Shown piece by piece: positions 8,482 through 18,939 of a stretch of 64,000 nucleotides of DNA (position 1 is the first letter of the stretch; every line of letters begins with the position of its first letter). The DNA comes from Bradyrhizobium sp. dw_411 (GTDB lineage Bacteria; Pseudomonadota; Alphaproteobacteria; Rhizobiales; Xanthobacteraceae), in contig NZ_JAAVUY010000004.1 in NCBI RefSeq assembly GCF_018449695.1, forward strand, positions 124,001 through 188,000. Direction: 5' to 3'. The translations under genes were made by a program, and so were the position numbers. The notes under the pieces were generated by a model. That model did not search any database. It was not told the DNA's origin and worked only from the letters and a program-made list of their open reading frames with translations.

Positions 8482-10809
8482 TCAATTGCCTGTTGCGGCT
8501 TTGATTTTTACTTGATCATTGGTCGTAGCAGCCGGCTCGATGGTTTCGAATTCCGGCGGTTTTGTTTCGGAAACGGGCTCCTTTGCTTCAATTTTTGGTG
8601 CATGGCCCGATACTGCAAACCGCAATCGCATCCAGGCTCCCCGCGCGCCCGGACGAATATCGGCGGCGTCATTGAGTTCGATCTTTCCGCCGTGATCTTC
8701 CAGAACCCGGCCGACAATGGCGAGGCCAAGGCCGGTGCCTTTCTCGCGGGTCGTCACATAGGGCTCCAGCAAGCGGGCCCGGCTGACCTTGGGCAGGCCT
8801 ATGCCGTTATCGATCACATCAATCACAATGTCATCGTTCTCGCGCTCAGCGATGACATCAATACGACCCTTGCCGAGCTCTTCCGGGGGGACGGCCTCAA
8901 TGGCTTCGGTCGCGTTCTTGATAATATTGGTCAAAGCCTGCGAAATCAGCCGCCGGTCGAATTGCGCGCGCATCGGGTCGGTCTTGATCTCAGCGTCGAT
9001 ATCGATGTCGGGGTGTCCGACCCGCATCAGGAACACGGCTTGACGCACGGTATCGGCGACATCCTCGCCTTCGATTACGGGCTTCGGCATCCGCGCGAAG
9101 CGCGAGAATTCGTCGACCATTCGCCTGATATCGTCGACCTGGCGCACGATCGTATCGGTGCATTGCTCGAAGATGGCCTTGTCCTCGGTGATGACCTTGC
9201 CGAATTTGCGGCGAATGCGCTCGGCCGATAGCTGGATCGGGGTCAGCGGATTCTTGATCTCATGGGCGATGCGGCGCGCAACGTCCGCCCATGCCGAAGT
9301 CCGCTGCGCCGAAACCAGCTCGGTAATGTCATCCAGCGTGATGATGTAGCTGTCCCGGGTCTGGCTGGTCTGCTCGGCGCTGACACGAACCGACAGATTG
9401 CGCTCATGGCCGTCGCGCGTGATGGTGATCTGGCCCTGCACCAGCCGCTGAGTCCCTTCTCGCGCGGTTCTCATCATGTCGTCGAGTTCGGGCAGCACGT
9501 CCGACAGCGGATGATCGAGCGTCTCTGACTCCGCGTGACCGATCAGCTTTTCGGCCGAGCGATTGAGAATCCCGACGCTGCCGGACGCATCGACGCCGAT
9601 AATACCGGCGCTTGCCGACGACAATACCGCCTCGATGAAGCGGCGGCGGCTGTCGATCAGATCGCTCGCGCTTACCAATTCGTCGCGCTGGGTGCGCAAC
9701 TCCTGCGTCATCTTGTTGAAGGTCTCGCCGAGTTGCGCCAGATCGCCCTCCGAGCGGAGCACCGGGACCTGTACATGCAGATCGCCGGTCGAGACGATGC
9801 TGGCGGCACTCATCAGCCGCCGGATCGGAGCAACCAGCCAGTTGGCGAAATTCAATCCGATCAGGATCGAAGCCATCAGGATAGTCAGCGCGATCACGGC
9901 GAAGATCAGCGCGAAATTGACCTGAAGGCCGAGCCGCCGCGATTCAATTTCGGCGTATTCGGCGACGGTGGCTTCGGTTTGTTTGAGTTGTGCGACGACA
10001 CGGGGATCGAGTTGGCGCGCGACGTAGAGAAAGGTGTCGCTAAAGGCGCGTAGCCGGATCACGGCCGCGACGTAGTTTTCGTCAGGCAGCACCGCGATCT
10101 CAGGCTCATTTTCATTGACGTTGCTGAGGAACTCCGCCGGAGGTGCAGCGAAGGCCAATTGAATGCCGGTTTGCGCGGTCTCCAGGATATTGCGATCCTT
10201 GTCGATCAGCATCGCTCCCGGCAGGTTGCGCACTGCCGCATTGGCCGTCAGCAATTCGCGAAAGGATTTGCGGTCCTGGTCGTATAATGGCCGGGCATGG
10301 GCGATATCGTTGGCCATGCCCAGGATGTCGCCACGAATGAGCTGTGCGTGTTCCTGCATGTAGGCGCGGGCAATGATCAGCGAGTTCTGAATCACCTCGC
10401 GCGTCGGTCCCGAAAACAAACGGTCGAGGCCACGATCGATCGTCACATTGGCGACGACCGCCACCAGCACCGCCGGCAACACAGCGATGATGGAAAACAG
10501 ACTGACAATCTGGACGTGCAATCGTGCCGCCGCCCGGCCGCGCCGCCGCGCCTGCATCAATTGCCAGACTTCGTGGACGATGATGCCGACCAGCACCAGG
10601 ATGGTGGCGCCGTTCATCAGCATGAAGGAGACGGCGACTTCGCGCGTCGGCTCAATCCGGGTCAGCCCGGTGAGAACCACGAAGGTGAGGAAGGCCGTCA
10701 GCAGCGCCAGAACAACGGCAAACGGCGCTAGCCACCTCCGGAGGGATCCCCCCTTGGATTCAGCGAGCGACGGGTCGAACGGTGCGGCCGAGGTGTCTAC
10801 GCTGGTCAT
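8482..10809 (-). CDS. ntrY: Nitrogen-responsive sensor histidine kinase NtrY
   Basis: A 775-residue membrane sensor kinase. Three N-terminal membrane segments lie at about residues 27-48, 63-83 and 100-125; a periplasmic sensor region follows, and a fourth segment (FALIFAVIALTILMASILIG) precedes the HAMP domain. A PAS domain (IEAVLSSASAGIIGVDASG) leads to the H-box [14 protein letters not shown]-box NIIKNATEAI, G1 IDNGIGLP and G2 GTGLGLAIVGRV. Its phosphorylation target is NtrX, encoded 24 bases downstream. The C-terminal 50 residues are a Glu/Pro/Thr-rich tail. A gap of 176 bases separates it from ntrC, enough for its own promoter. Confidence 0.96.
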   Translation of the reverse strand: MTSVDTSAAPFDPSLAESKGGSLRRWLAPFAVVLALLTAFLTFVVLTGLTRIEPTREVAVSFMLMNGATILVLVGIIVHEVWQLMQARRRGRAAARLHVQIVSLFSIIAVLPAVLVAVVANVTIDRGLDRLFSGPTREVIQNSLIIARAYMQEHAQLIRGDILGMANDIAHARPLYDQDRKSFRELLTANAAVRNLPGAMLIDKDRNILETAQTGIQLAFAAPPAEFLSNVNENEPEIAVLPDENYVAAVIRLRAFSDTFLYVARQLDPRVVAQLKQTEATVAEYAEIESRRLGLQVNFALIFAVIALTILMASILIGLNFANWLVAPIRRLMSAASIVSTGDLHVQVPVLRSEGDLAQLGETFNKMTQELRTQRDELVSASDLIDSRRRFIEAVLSSASAGIIGVDASGSVGILNRSAEKLIGHAESETLDHPLSDVLPELDDMMRTAREGTQRLVQGQITITRDGHERNLSVRVSAEQTSQTRDSYIITLDDITELVSAQRTSAWADVARRIAHEIKNPLTPIQLSAERIRRKFGKVITEDKAIFEQCTDTIVRQVDDIRRMVDEFSRFARMPKPVIEGEDVADTVRQAVFLMRVGHPDIDIDAEIKTDPMRAQFDRRLISQALTNIIKNATEAIEAVPPEELGKGRIDVIAERENDDIVIDVIDNGIGLPKVSRARLLEPYVTTREKGTGLGLAIVGRVLEDHGGKIELNDAADIRPGARGAWMRLRFAVSGHAPKIEAKEPVSETKPPEFETIEPAATTNDQVKIKAATGN

Positions 10810-10985
10810 TCCGGCAAAAGGTGAGCTGAAGTCATGGCCCGTCCACTACCAGCGGACTGATGCATTCATATCACAATGTTGCCAAATTGCGACAAATCCG
10901 CGGCGCTGGCCTCGAGCGAAGCGGGTAATCCCCGGCGATCAGCCCTCTTGAACGGCTGTAAGAGGCATTCCAGCCGCCAATGCGC

Positions 10986-12428
10986 CTAATTGCCACTCCG
11001 GTAGACCTGAATGTCCAGGTCGCGAATCTTCTTGCGCAGGGTGTTGCGGTTGAGACCCAGGAGGTCGGCCGCACGGATCTGGTTGCCCCGGGTTGCCGCC
11101 AGCGCGGCCGTGAGCAGCGGCACTTCGATTTCCTTGAGGATCCGGTGATAGAGCCCCGGCGGCGGCACGCCGTTGGGAAATCCCGAAAAATGCGAGGACA
11201 GATAGGCCTCAACCGCACCGCCGAGATTGTCGATGCCATGCTGGGTGCTGCCACCTGAGGTCACCGCCGGAGGCGCCAGTTCGCCATCGATCACCGAGCC
11301 CGTGATCACGTCCTGCGGATACAGCGCCGCCAACCGGCGGGCAAGATTTTCCAGCTCGCGCACATTGCCGGGCCAGCGATGCTGCTTCAGGCGCTCCAGC
11401 GCCAGCACGTCGAGCTTCTTGGGCGGCAACCCGTCCTTCTCGGCCAGTGCGAAGAAATGCCGGATCAAATCGGGCAAATCCTCGATTCGTTCGCGCAGCG
11501 GCGGCAACCGCAACGGCACGACGTTCAAACGGAAGAACAAGTCTTCCCGGAACAGGCCCTGCTGGATCAGGATGCGCAGATCCTTGTTGCTCGCCGCGAC
11601 GATGCGCACGTCGGTCTTGATCGGCGTGCGGCCGCCCACGGTGGTATATTCGCCCTGCTGCAGCACCCGCAGCAGGCGGGTCTGCGCTTCCATCGGCATG
11701 TCGCCGATTTCGTCGAGAAACAGCGTGCCGCCTTCAGCCTGTTCGAAGCGGCCCGAGGCGCGGGTATTGGCGCCGGTAAATGCACCGCGTTCATGGCCGA
11801 ACAGTTCGGACTCGATGAGATCGCGCGGGATCGCGGCCATATTGACGGCCACGAAGGGCCCGTTGCGCCGCTTGCCGTAGTCGTGCAGCGCGCGCGCCAC
11901 AAGCTCCTTGCCGGTACCGGACTCGCCGGAAATCATCACGGTAAGATCGGTCTGCATCAGCCGCGCCAGTACGCGGTAGATTTCCTGCATTGCCGGCGAG
12001 CGGCCGACCAGCGGGATCGAATCGAATTCGGACTCGTCGGCGTGGTTGGCGACCCGCTCCTTCGGTTCCGCCAGCGCGCGGCCGACGATCGCGATCAGTT
12101 CCTTCAGATCGAACGGCTTGGGCAGATATTCGTAGGCCCCGCGCTCGGAAGCCCGAATCGCCGTCATGAAGGTGTTCTGCGCGCTCATCACAATGACCGG
12201 GAGACTAGGCCGCATCTTTTTGATCCGCGGCAACAGGTCGAACGCGTTCTCGTCCGGCATCACGACGTCTGTGATGACCAAATCACCCTCGCCCTGGCTG
12301 ACCCAGCGCCACAAGGTCGCCGCGTTTCCTGTCAGCCGCACCTCATATCCCGCGCGCGACAGCGCCTGATTGAGAACGGTGCGGATGGCGGTGTCGTCAT
12401 CGGCGACAAGAATACTACCTGCGGGCAT
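10986..12428 (-). CDS. ntrC: Nitrogen regulator NtrC (sigma-54 activator)
   Basis: A 480-residue enhancer-binding protein activating nitrogen-starvation genes with sigma-54. The receiver domain has phospho-acceptor Asp54 (VITDVVMP). The AAA domain has Walker A GESGTGKE, an intact GAFTGA loop ([13 protein letters not shown]) and Walker [14 protein letters not shown] Fis-type HTH follows at the end ([19 protein letters not shown]). It begins 9 bases after ntrB, in one operon with ntrB and dusB. The intact GAFTGA contrasts with its paralogue NtrX in this same cluster. Confidence 0.98.
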   Translation of the reverse strand: MPAGSILVADDDTAIRTVLNQALSRAGYEVRLTGNAATLWRWVSQGEGDLVITDVVMPDENAFDLLPRIKKMRPSLPVIVMSAQNTFMTAIRASERGAYEYLPKPFDLKELIAIVGRALAEPKERVANHADESEFDSIPLVGRSPAMQEIYRVLARLMQTDLTVMISGESGTGKELVARALHDYGKRRNGPFVAVNMAAIPRDLIESELFGHERGAFTGANTRASGRFEQAEGGTLFLDEIGDMPMEAQTRLLRVLQQGEYTTVGGRTPIKTDVRIVAASNKDLRILIQQGLFREDLFFRLNVVPLRLPPLRERIEDLPDLIRHFFALAEKDGLPPKKLDVLALERLKQHRWPGNVRELENLARRLAALYPQDVITGSVIDGELAPPAVTSGGSTQHGIDNLGGAVEAYLSSHFSGFPNGVPPPGLYHRILKEIEVPLLTAALAATRGNQIRAADLLGLNRNTLRKKIRDLDIQVYRSGN

Positions 12429-12437
12429 AGCTATTCC

Positions 12438-13613
12438 TCATCTTGATTCTTGCGAGGCATGCAGTGGCGTCCCCGAAACGTCTTCGCGGTTGCTTTTATC
12501 GAACTGTTTCGCGGTACTGAACATCGGCAACAGCACGCGGAAAACGGTCTTCCTCGGCTGGGATTCGCATTCGATAATGCCGCCGTGATCGCCAACGATC
12601 TTGGCCACCAGTGCGAGCCCGAGCCCGCTGCCGGTCGGCTTGGTCGTGACGAAAGGATCGAACAGGTTCGGCAACAGGTCCTCCGGCACCCCGGGACCAT
12701 TATCCTTGACGCAGAATTCAAGCGGCAATGAGACCCGCGATTTCTTGCCCGGCACCGACAGGCGCACCCCCGGACGAAATGCGGTGGTGAGCTGGATTTC
12801 CGCATCGCTGCCGAGATCCGCCACAGCTTCCGCGGCGTTCTTCACGAGATTCAAAAATACCTGGATCAACTGGTCCTGATTGGCGAGCACCGGCGGCAAT
12901 GACGGGTCGTATTCTTCGACGAACCGGATGTTGCGGGCAAAGCCGGACTGGGCAAGCCGTTTGACGTGATCAAGCACGCTGTGAATGTTGACCGGGCCGC
13001 GCGCCACCGGACGATCGTCGCCGAACACTTCCATCCGATCGACCAGCGTGACGATGCGATCCGCCTCGTCGCAGATCAGCCGCGTCAGCATGCGGTCTTC
13101 CGACGAAGCCGCCTGCTCGAGCAACTGCGCCGCACCGCGGATACCCGACAGCGGATTCTTGATTTCATGCGCCAGCATCGCGGCCAGCGCGATCACCGAG
13201 CGCGCAGCGCTGCGATGAGTCAATTGCCGGTCCATCTTGTCGGCGATGGTCCGTTCCTGGAGCATCACGACGATGTGGCCGGGGCGCTCCGTCAACGGCG
13301 CGACGTGAAGGTCGACCTGGCGATCGCCGCCCATCCGCGGCGTGCCCAAATCGACCTTGTATTCATTGACGGGTGAACCGCTGGAGCGCACCTGATCGAT
13401 CAGCGCCAGCAACGGACTTCCGAATGGCACAAGCTCCTTCAACGACTGACGTTGCAGGAATTGCGCGGAAATTTCGAAAAACGATTCCGCGGCCATGTTC
13501 GCATCGACGATCTTGCCGTCGGGCGCCACCAGCAGCACGGGATTAGGCAACGCATTCAGGATGAGGTCGCCATCCGATGGCACGGGCCGGCGATGTTCTG
13601 CGGCTGATGTCAT
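12438..13613 (-). CDS. ntrB: Nitrogen sensor kinase NtrB
   Basis: A 391-residue soluble histidine kinase/phosphatase that controls NtrC phosphorylation in response to PII. It has a PAS domain ([15 protein letters not shown]), H-box [12 protein letters not shown]-box [11 protein letters not shown]1 KDNGPGVP and G2 [12 protein letters not shown]. The frame is open further upstream, but I chose the ATG at 13613: it overlaps the dusB stop as ATGA, and family members begin close to the PAS domain. The overlap implies translational coupling with dusB. There are no membrane segments, as expected for NtrB. Confidence 0.97.
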   Translation of the reverse strand: MTSAAEHRRPVPSDGDLILNALPNPVLLVAPDGKIVDANMAAESFFEISAQFLQRQSLKELVPFGSPLLALIDQVRSSGSPVNEYKVDLGTPRMGGDRQVDLHVAPLTERPGHIVVMLQERTIADKMDRQLTHRSAARSVIALAAMLAHEIKNPLSGIRGAAQLLEQAASSEDRMLTRLICDEADRIVTLVDRMEVFGDDRPVARGPVNIHSVLDHVKRLAQSGFARNIRFVEEYDPSLPPVLANQDQLIQVFLNLVKNAAEAVADLGSDAEIQLTTAFRPGVRLSVPGKKSRVSLPLEFCVKDNGPGVPEDLLPNLFDPFVTTKPTGSGLGLALVAKIVGDHGGIIECESQPRKTVFRVLLPMFSTAKQFDKSNREDVSGTPLHASQESR

Positions 13614-14644
13614 GCGGCGGCACTCCACGCAAAGTCGTCGAATGCATCTTGAAGCGCGCGATGAACGCCGGCGGGTTCTTCCGATGTCAGAACCTTTTGC
13701 TTCCAGCTCTTGAGCGTCATCGCCGGCGCGCGGCTGCACTGCGCGGCAATCTCCAGTGCCCAGCCGAGATGCTTACGCGCGTGACGCAGGCCGACGCGCA
13801 ATCCGTAGTGGCTGCAAACCTCGTCATAGAGCGCACGGATATATTTGAGCTGTTCTGTCAGCGACGGCGCGGATTCGACGATGCCGGTTTCGATGCGCCG
13901 CCCGATCTGACCGGGCAACCACGGCTGACCCTGCGCGCCGCGGCCGACCATGACCGCGTCGGCACCGGACATTTCCAGCGCCGTCACGGCCTTTTCGAAT
14001 GACGTGATATCGCCGTTGACGACGAGCGGAATAGTGACGGCATCCCTCACCGCGCGCACCGCGCCCCAATCGGCTTCGCCTTTGTAGAACTGGCAACGTG
14101 TACGGCCATGCACCGAGATCAATTGCACGCCCGCAGCTTCTGCACGGCGCGCCAATTCCGGCGCGTTGAGAGAACGATCATCCCAGCCGAGCCGCATCTT
14201 CAGCGTCACCGGCACTTTCACGGCTGCTATCGTCGCCTCGATCAGTTTCAGCGCGTGATCGAGATCGCGCATCAACGCCGAGCCGGATTGACCGCCGGTC
14301 ACGTGGCGCGCGGGGCAGCCCATATTGATATCGATGATGTCAGCGCCGGCGGCTTCCGCGATGCGGGCGCCTTCGGCCATCCAATTTGTTTCGCAGCCGG
14401 CGAGTTGAACGACATGCGGCCCGATGCCCGTCGCCTCGCATCGCAGCCGCGACATCGGGCGGCCGTTGACGAGATCATTGCTCGCGGTCATCTCGGACAC
14501 CACGAGTCCCGCGCCAAGGGCTGCGGTCAGGCGTCGAAAGGGTGCATCGGTGACGCCAGACATAGGCGCAAGGAGAACCCGGTTGGCGACCTCAATATCG
14601 CCTATTTTCAACGGCTTAAGGCCTGAGGATTCCGGACCGGTCAC
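13610..14644 (-). CDS. dusB: tRNA-dihydrouridine synthase DusB (NifR3)
   Basis: A 344-residue FMN-dependent enzyme reducing uridines in the tRNA D-loop; the gene was first named nifR3 in the ntrBC operons of Rhodobacter and rhizobia. Motifs are [16 protein letters not shown] near the N-terminus, the catalytic Cys in [30 protein letters not shown] and the FMN-phosphate loop [10 protein letters not shown]. The start is a GTG at 14644. It heads the dusB-ntrB-ntrC operon; the 245-base gap to the divergent ispDF should hold both promoters. Confidence 0.96.
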   Translation of the reverse strand: MTGPESSGLKPLKIGDIEVANRVLLAPMSGVTDAPFRRLTAALGAGLVVSEMTASNDLVNGRPMSRLRCEATGIGPHVVQLAGCETNWMAEGARIAEAAGADIIDINMGCPARHVTGGQSGSALMRDLDHALKLIEATIAAVKVPVTLKMRLGWDDRSLNAPELARRAEAAGVQLISVHGRTRCQFYKGEADWGAVRAVRDAVTIPLVVNGDITSFEKAVTALEMSGADAVMVGRGAQGQPWLPGQIGRRIETGIVESAPSLTEQLKYIRALYDEVCSHYGLRVGLRHARKHLGWALEIAAQCSRAPAMTLKSWKQKVLTSEEPAGVHRALQDAFDDFAWSAAA

Positions 14645-14889
14645 GGATTTCTCGTTGTTCTGACAACCGCTTCATCGCGGCTGCTAGGATCCATTTTGCG
14701 CACAAATCTTGTGCAGTCAAGCGTCATGCCTACACTTTAGACAGTTCTGCCAATCTTGCAAGTGCACTGCAACAAAATATGCTTTTCCCCACAGCTCCCT
14801 TGGAATCGTTCTGTTTTCATGGCGCGAGCATGATAAGGGCTGTGCGCAACTGATCGATGTTCCCACCCCTTTGCCCCTAATTGAGTCTG

Positions 14890-16071
14890 ATGCCCAAACC
14901 TGAGCGGACTGCAGCCATCCTCGTCGCAGCCGGACGCGGCCTGCGTGCCGGTTCGGGTGGACCGAAGCAATACCGCTCGATCGGCGGGCAGACCGTAATT
15001 TTCCGCGCGATGGAGCCGTTCTGCTGTCATCCCGAAGTGTTCGCGGTGCAGCCGGTTCTCAATCCCGATGACGCCGCGGTCTTCAACGAAGCCGTCAGCG
15101 CATTGCGCTATCAACCGCCAGCCAATGGCGGCGCGACGCGCCAGGCCTCGGTGCATGCCGGGCTTGAAGCGCTGGCCGGCCAGAAGCCCGATGTCGTTCT
15201 CATTCATGATGCAGCACGACCTTTCGTCACGGCCGCGCTGATCTCGCGTGCGATCGATGCGGCTGGCCGCACCGGCGCCGCGGTGCCGGCGATAGCGGTC
15301 GCCGACACCATCAAACTGGTCGACGGCAACGGCAACGTCGAAGCCACGCCGGAGCGTGCGCGGCTGCGGATCGCGCAGACACCGCAGGCCTTTCGATTTG
15401 ACGTCATTCTCGATGCCCATCGCCGCGCCGCGCGCGAGGGTCGCAGCGATTTCACCGACGACGCCGCGCTGGCGGAATGGGCGGGATTGACGGTGGCGAC
15501 ATTTGAAGGCGATCCTGCAAACATGAAACTGACGACCCCGGAAGATTTTGTTCGCGAAGAAGCCCGCCTCGGCGCCATGCTCGGCGATGTCAGGACCGGC
15601 ACCGGTTATGATGTTCACGCCTTCGGCGACGGAGATCATTTGATGATCTGCGGCATTCGCGTGCCCCACAGCCGCGGCTTTCTCGCGCATTCCGATGGCG
15701 ATGTCGGCCTCCACGCTCTGGTCGACGCCATCCTCGGCGCGCTGGCGGATGGCGATATCGGCTCGCACTTTCCGCCCAGCGACATCAAGTGGAAGGGCGC
15801 CTCCTCCGACCAGTTTCTCAAATATGCCGTCGAGCGCGTCACCGCGCGCAATGGGCGCATCGCGCATCTCGAGGTGACGATGATCTGCGAGCGCCCGAAG
15901 ATCGGACCGCTGCGCGACACCATGCGCGCGCGCATCGCCGAGATCACCGGGCTCAGCCTGTCGCGGGTCGCCGTCAAAGCGACGACCAGCGAGCGGCTGG
16001 GGTTTACCGGCCGCGAGGAAGGCATTGCCGCTACCGCGAGCGCTACCATCCGCCTGCCCTGGAGCGATTAA
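14890..16071 (+). CDS. ispDF: Bifunctional IspD/IspF isoprenoid enzyme
   Basis: A 393-residue fusion carrying two non-consecutive steps of the MEP pathway. The N-terminal CMP-transferase IspD shows LVAAGRGLRAGSGGPKQY and HDAARPFV. The C-terminal 2C-methyl-D-erythritol 2,4-cyclodiphosphate synthase IspF starts at about residue 237 with GTGYDVHAFGDGD (Asp/His metal ligands), LAHSDGDVGLHALVDAI and DIGSHFPPSD. The fusion is typical of alphaproteobacteria. The frame could begin at a TTG (14881), but I prefer the ATG at 14890, directly before the Rossmann strand. cinA follows with a one-base gap. Confidence 0.96.
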   Translation: MPKPERTAAILVAAGRGLRAGSGGPKQYRSIGGQTVIFRAMEPFCCHPEVFAVQPVLNPDDAAVFNEAVSALRYQPPANGGATRQASVHAGLEALAGQKPDVVLIHDAARPFVTAALISRAIDAAGRTGAAVPAIAVADTIKLVDGNGNVEATPERARLRIAQTPQAFRFDVILDAHRRAAREGRSDFTDDAALAEWAGLTVATFEGDPANMKLTTPEDFVREEARLGAMLGDVRTGTGYDVHAFGDGDHLMICGIRVPHSRGFLAHSDGDVGLHALVDAILGALADGDIGSHFPPSDIKWKGASSDQFLKYAVERVTARNGRIAHLEVTMICERPKIGPLRDTMRARIAEITGLSLSRVAVKATTSERLGFTGREEGIAATASATIRLPWSD

Positions 16072-16072
16072 G

Positions 16073-16675
16073 ATGAGCGGCAGCGACGCCCGCGCTCTAT
16101 CCCGCTCGCTGCTCGATCTCTGCCGGATGCGCAAGCTGACGATTGCCACGGCAGAGTCCTGCACCGGCGGTCTCGTTGCCGGCGCGCTCACCGATATTCC
16201 CGGTTCCTCCGACGTCATCGACCGCGGCTTTGTCACCTATTCCAACGAAGCCAAGCGCATGATGCTCGGCGTGAAGCCTACAACGCTGGCGACCTTCGGC
16301 GCGGTCAGCAAGGAAACCGCCACCGCGATGGCGATCGGCGCGCTGGAGAAGGCCGGCGTCGATCTCGCGGTCTCGATTACCGGCATTGCCGGACCCGGCG
16401 GCGCCACGCCCGGTAAACCGGTCGGTCTGGTCCATTTCGCCGTTGCGGCGCGCGATGGCCGAATCATGCACCGCGAATGCCGCTTCGGCGCGATTGGCCG
16501 CAGCGCGGTGCGCCAGCGCTCGGTGGTCGAGGCCCTGCGCATGCTGACGGAACTGGCGCGCGGGCCGCAGGCGCCGGCCAAGCCGCGCCGTGAAACAACC
16601 AGCCGCCTGCGTCCACGCGTCGCGCGAACCTCGCGACGCAGCCCCGTCAAACGGCGGCGTCCGCCGCGGGCGTAA
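16073..16675 (+). CDS. CinA C-terminal-family protein (nicotinamide-nucleotide amidase type)
   Basis: A 200-residue single-domain CinA/PncC protein, likely deamidating nicotinamide mononucleotide to salvage NAD by-products. Family motifs are TIATAESCTGGLVAG (about residues 22-36), GFVTYSNEAK and VSITGIAGPGG. The ATG at 16073 follows the ispDF stop by one base; the frame extends upstream inside ispDF but lacks family similarity there. The catalytic domain ends at about residue 162. The remaining 38 residues are strongly basic (many Arg/Pro) and longer than the usual protein of about 165 residues. It is probably co-transcribed with ispDF. Confidence 0.9.
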   Translation: MSGSDARALSRSLLDLCRMRKLTIATAESCTGGLVAGALTDIPGSSDVIDRGFVTYSNEAKRMMLGVKPTTLATFGAVSKETATAMAIGALEKAGVDLAVSITGIAGPGGATPGKPVGLVHFAVAARDGRIMHRECRFGAIGRSAVRQRSVVEALRMLTELARGPQAPAKPRRETTSRLRPRVARTSRRSPVKRRRPPRA

Positions 16676-16690
16676 TCCCCGCGTTCACGC

Positions 16691-17155
16691 TCACGCGCCA
16701 GCGGGCTTTCCGTAAATGGCATCCGCGCGCTTCTCGAACGCGGCCGCAAAACGCTGAAACGCGGTGTCGAACATCGTCCCCATCAGCATCGCCAGCATCC
16801 GGCTCTTGAATTCATACGACAGGAAAAAGCCGACGTCGCAGCCGTCGTCCGGCTTCGGCTCGAATGACCAGCGGTTTTCGAGATTGCTAAACGGCCCCTG
16901 CAGATACTCGACCATGATTTTCAGATTGGGACGGTCGAGCGTGACCCTGCTGGTGAAGGCTTCGCGCACCAGCTTGAACGCCACGGTCATGTCGGCGATC
17001 ACGATCTCGGTGCCATCGGGCTTGGGCGTGCGCTGGCGGATCTTCAGCGATTTGCACAGCGGCACAAACTCAGGATAGCGCTCGACATCGGCGACAAGGT
17101 CGAACATCTGGGCCGCGCTGTGGTGAACCCGGCGCTTGCTGGAGAATTTCGGCAT
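16691..17155 (-). CDS. RatA / Coq10-like START-domain protein
   Basis: A 154-residue SRPBCC/START-fold protein of the polyketide-cyclase family annotated as ubiquinone-binding Coq10 or RatA. Motifs are HHSAAQMFDLVADVERYPEFVPLC at the N-terminus (seen in shorter pieces as VADVERYPEF) and the C-terminal helix FDTAFQRFAAAFEKRA. In eukaryotes the homologue supports coenzyme Q function; the toxin role of E. coli RatA is not general. It lies 9 bases downstream of lipA on the same strand, a pairing frequent in alphaproteobacteria. It converges with the cinA-type gene. A housekeeping lipid-binding role is more likely than a toxin here. Confidence 0.88.
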   Translation of the reverse strand: MPKFSSKRRVHHSAAQMFDLVADVERYPEFVPLCKSLKIRQRTPKPDGTEIVIADMTVAFKLVREAFTSRVTLDRPNLKIMVEYLQGPFSNLENRWSFEPKPDDGCDVGFFLSYEFKSRMLAMLMGTMFDTAFQRFAAAFEKRADAIYGKPAGA

Positions 17156-17164
17156 CGCTTGCGC

Positions 17165-18124
17165 TCAGCGGGATTTTGCAGCGCGCGCCGCCTGAAGCTT
17201 GGCGAAATCATCCCCGGCGTGATGCGAGGAGCGCGTCAGCGGGCTCGCCGACACCATCAGGAAGCCCTTGGTATAGGCGACCTTCTCATAGCCCTGGAAT
17301 TCGTCCGGGGTCACATAGCGCATCACGGCGTGATGCTTGCGGGTCGGCTGCAGATATTGCCCGATAGTCAGGAAATCCACATCGGCCGAGCGCAGGTCGT
17401 CCATCACCTGCATCACTTCATGACGCTCCTCGCCCAATCCGACCATGATGCCGGATTTGGTGAAGATCGTCGGATCGATTTCCTTGACCCGCTGCAGCAG
17501 CCGGATCGAGTGAAAATACCGCGCGCCCGGACGCACGCTCAGATACCGCGACGGCACCGTTTCCAGATTGTGATTGAATACATCGGGTTTGGCCGCCGCG
17601 ACGATTTCAAGCGCGCCTTCCTTGCGCAGGAAGTCCGGCGTCAGGATCTCGATGGTCGTGGTCGGGCAGCGCTCCCGGATGGCGCGAATGGTCTGGGCAA
17701 AATGCTCGGCGCCCCCGTCGGCAAGATCGTCGCGATCGACCGACGTAATGACGATATGGGCGAGCCCGAGCTTGAATGTCGCCTCCGCCACATGTTCCGG
17801 TTCCAGCGCATCGAGCGCACCGGGCATGCCGGTCTTGACGTTGCAGAACGCACAGGCGCGGGTGCAGGTATCGCCCATGATCATGAAGGTGGCGTGCTTC
17901 TTATCCCAGCACTCGCCGATGTTCGGACAGCCTGCTTCCTCGCACACCGTGACGAGGCCGTTTTCCTTGACGATTTTATGGGTATCGGCATAGCCGCGCG
18001 TATTCGGCGCGCGCACCCGGATCCAGTCCGGCTTGGGCGGCGACAGCGCATCCGGCCGGTTCACCTTTTCGGGGTGACGGGGGCGCAGTTGCGTGGCTGA
18101 AATGGTATCGACGACGACGACCAT
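17165..18124 (-). CDS. lipA: Lipoyl synthase LipA
   Basis: A 319-residue radical-SAM enzyme inserting two sulfur atoms into octanoyl groups on lipoyl domains. The radical-SAM cluster motif CTRACAFC is intact. The auxiliary cluster Cys residues are in [13 protein letters not shown] (CX4CX5C). Other family blocks are [17 protein letters not shown] and the C-terminal [20 protein letters not shown], with the conserved RSS near the end. Length fits the family. The gene is followed by the RatA/Coq10-like gene in a two-gene operon. Confidence 0.98.
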   Translation of the reverse strand: MVVVVDTISATQLRPRHPEKVNRPDALSPPKPDWIRVRAPNTRGYADTHKIVKENGLVTVCEEAGCPNIGECWDKKHATFMIMGDTCTRACAFCNVKTGMPGALDALEPEHVAEATFKLGLAHIVITSVDRDDLADGGAEHFAQTIRAIRERCPTTTIEILTPDFLRKEGALEIVAAAKPDVFNHNLETVPSRYLSVRPGARYFHSIRLLQRVKEIDPTIFTKSGIMVGLGEERHEVMQVMDDLRSADVDFLTIGQYLQPTRKHHAVMRYVTPDEFQGYEKVAYTKGFLMVSASPLTRSSHHAGDDFAKLQAARAAKSR

Positions 18125-18223
18125 GGACTGTCCGTTGTGAGAGCTTTAGCTAGTCCGCTGGACCGGGAATCGCAACCGCTTTGGGGCGTTACCCCAGCCG
18201 GGATTATTAGCATATCGGCTTGA

Positions 18224-18820
18224 ATGGCTCAAAACCGCACATCGCCTGAAGAAAAGCTCGGCAAACCGATAAAACGCGCTTTCTTTGCCCGGAGCGTGCA
18301 TGAGGTCGCACCCGACCTGATCGGGGCGACGATGCTGGTGAACGGCGTCGGCGGCATTATCGTCGAACTCGAGGCCTATCACCACACTGAACCGGCCGCG
18401 CACTCCTACAACGGGCCGACCCCTCGCAATATGGTGATGTTCGGCCCGCCCGGCTTTATCTATGTCTACCGCTCCTACGGCATCCATTGGTGCATCAATT
18501 TCGTCTGCGAGAAAGAAGGCTCGGCCAGCGCGGTGCTGATCCGCGCCCTGCAGCCAACCCATGGCATCCCGGCGATGCAGCGCCGGCGCGGATTGCAGGA
18601 CGAGCGATCGCTGTGTTCGGGCCCCGGCAAATTGACGGAAGCGCTTGCGATCACCCACGCGCTTAATGGATTGCCGCTGGATGCTCCGCCGATCGCGCTC
18701 TTTGCGCGCCCGCGCAAGGTGGAAGTCGTGACCGGCCTGCGGATCGGTCTCACCAAGGCGGTCGATCTGCCCTGGCGGTATGGGTTGAAGGACTCGAAAT
18801 TTGTCAGCAAGCGGTTTTGA
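18224..18820 (+). CDS. DNA-3-methyladenine glycosylase (AAG/MPG family)
   Basis: A 198-residue base-excision repair glycosylase related to human MPG, removing alkylated and deaminated purines. Key blocks are [18 protein letters not shown] (catalytic Glu in VELEAY), [21 protein letters not shown] and [19 protein letters not shown] precedes the last block, as in the family. The length is typical for bacterial members (about 190-200). It is divergent from lipA, with 99 bases between starts, and is followed by an interspersed repeat block. Nothing suggests a special role here. Confidence 0.95.
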   Translation: MAQNRTSPEEKLGKPIKRAFFARSVHEVAPDLIGATMLVNGVGGIIVELEAYHHTEPAAHSYNGPTPRNMVMFGPPGFIYVYRSYGIHWCINFVCEKEGSASAVLIRALQPTHGIPAMQRRRGLQDERSLCSGPGKLTEALAITHALNGLPLDAPPIALFARPRKVEVVTGLRIGLTKAVDLPWRYGLKDSKFVSKRF

Positions 18821-18845
18821 GGACGTGAGACCACGCACTTGAAAC

Positions 18846-18931
18846 CGTCATTGCGAGCGCCAGCGAAGCAATCCATCGAGCAAAACAAAGAAAAAGTGGA
18901 TTGCTTCGTCGCTTCGCTCCTCGCAATGACG
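18846..18931. repeat. Palindromic intergenic repeat (cgtcattgcgag family)
   Basis: Two long arms are near-perfect inverted copies: 18846-18875 (cgtcattgcgag...gaagcaatcca) and 18897-18931 (tggattgcttcg...ctcgcaatgacg), separated by 21 AT-rich bases. As RNA this folds into a long hairpin. I recognise the motif as an abundant interspersed element in Bradyrhizobium-type genomes, possibly a small MITE. It sits 25 bases after the glycosylase stop. It has no coding content. Confidence 0.85.
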
Positions 18932-18939
18932 GCAGATAC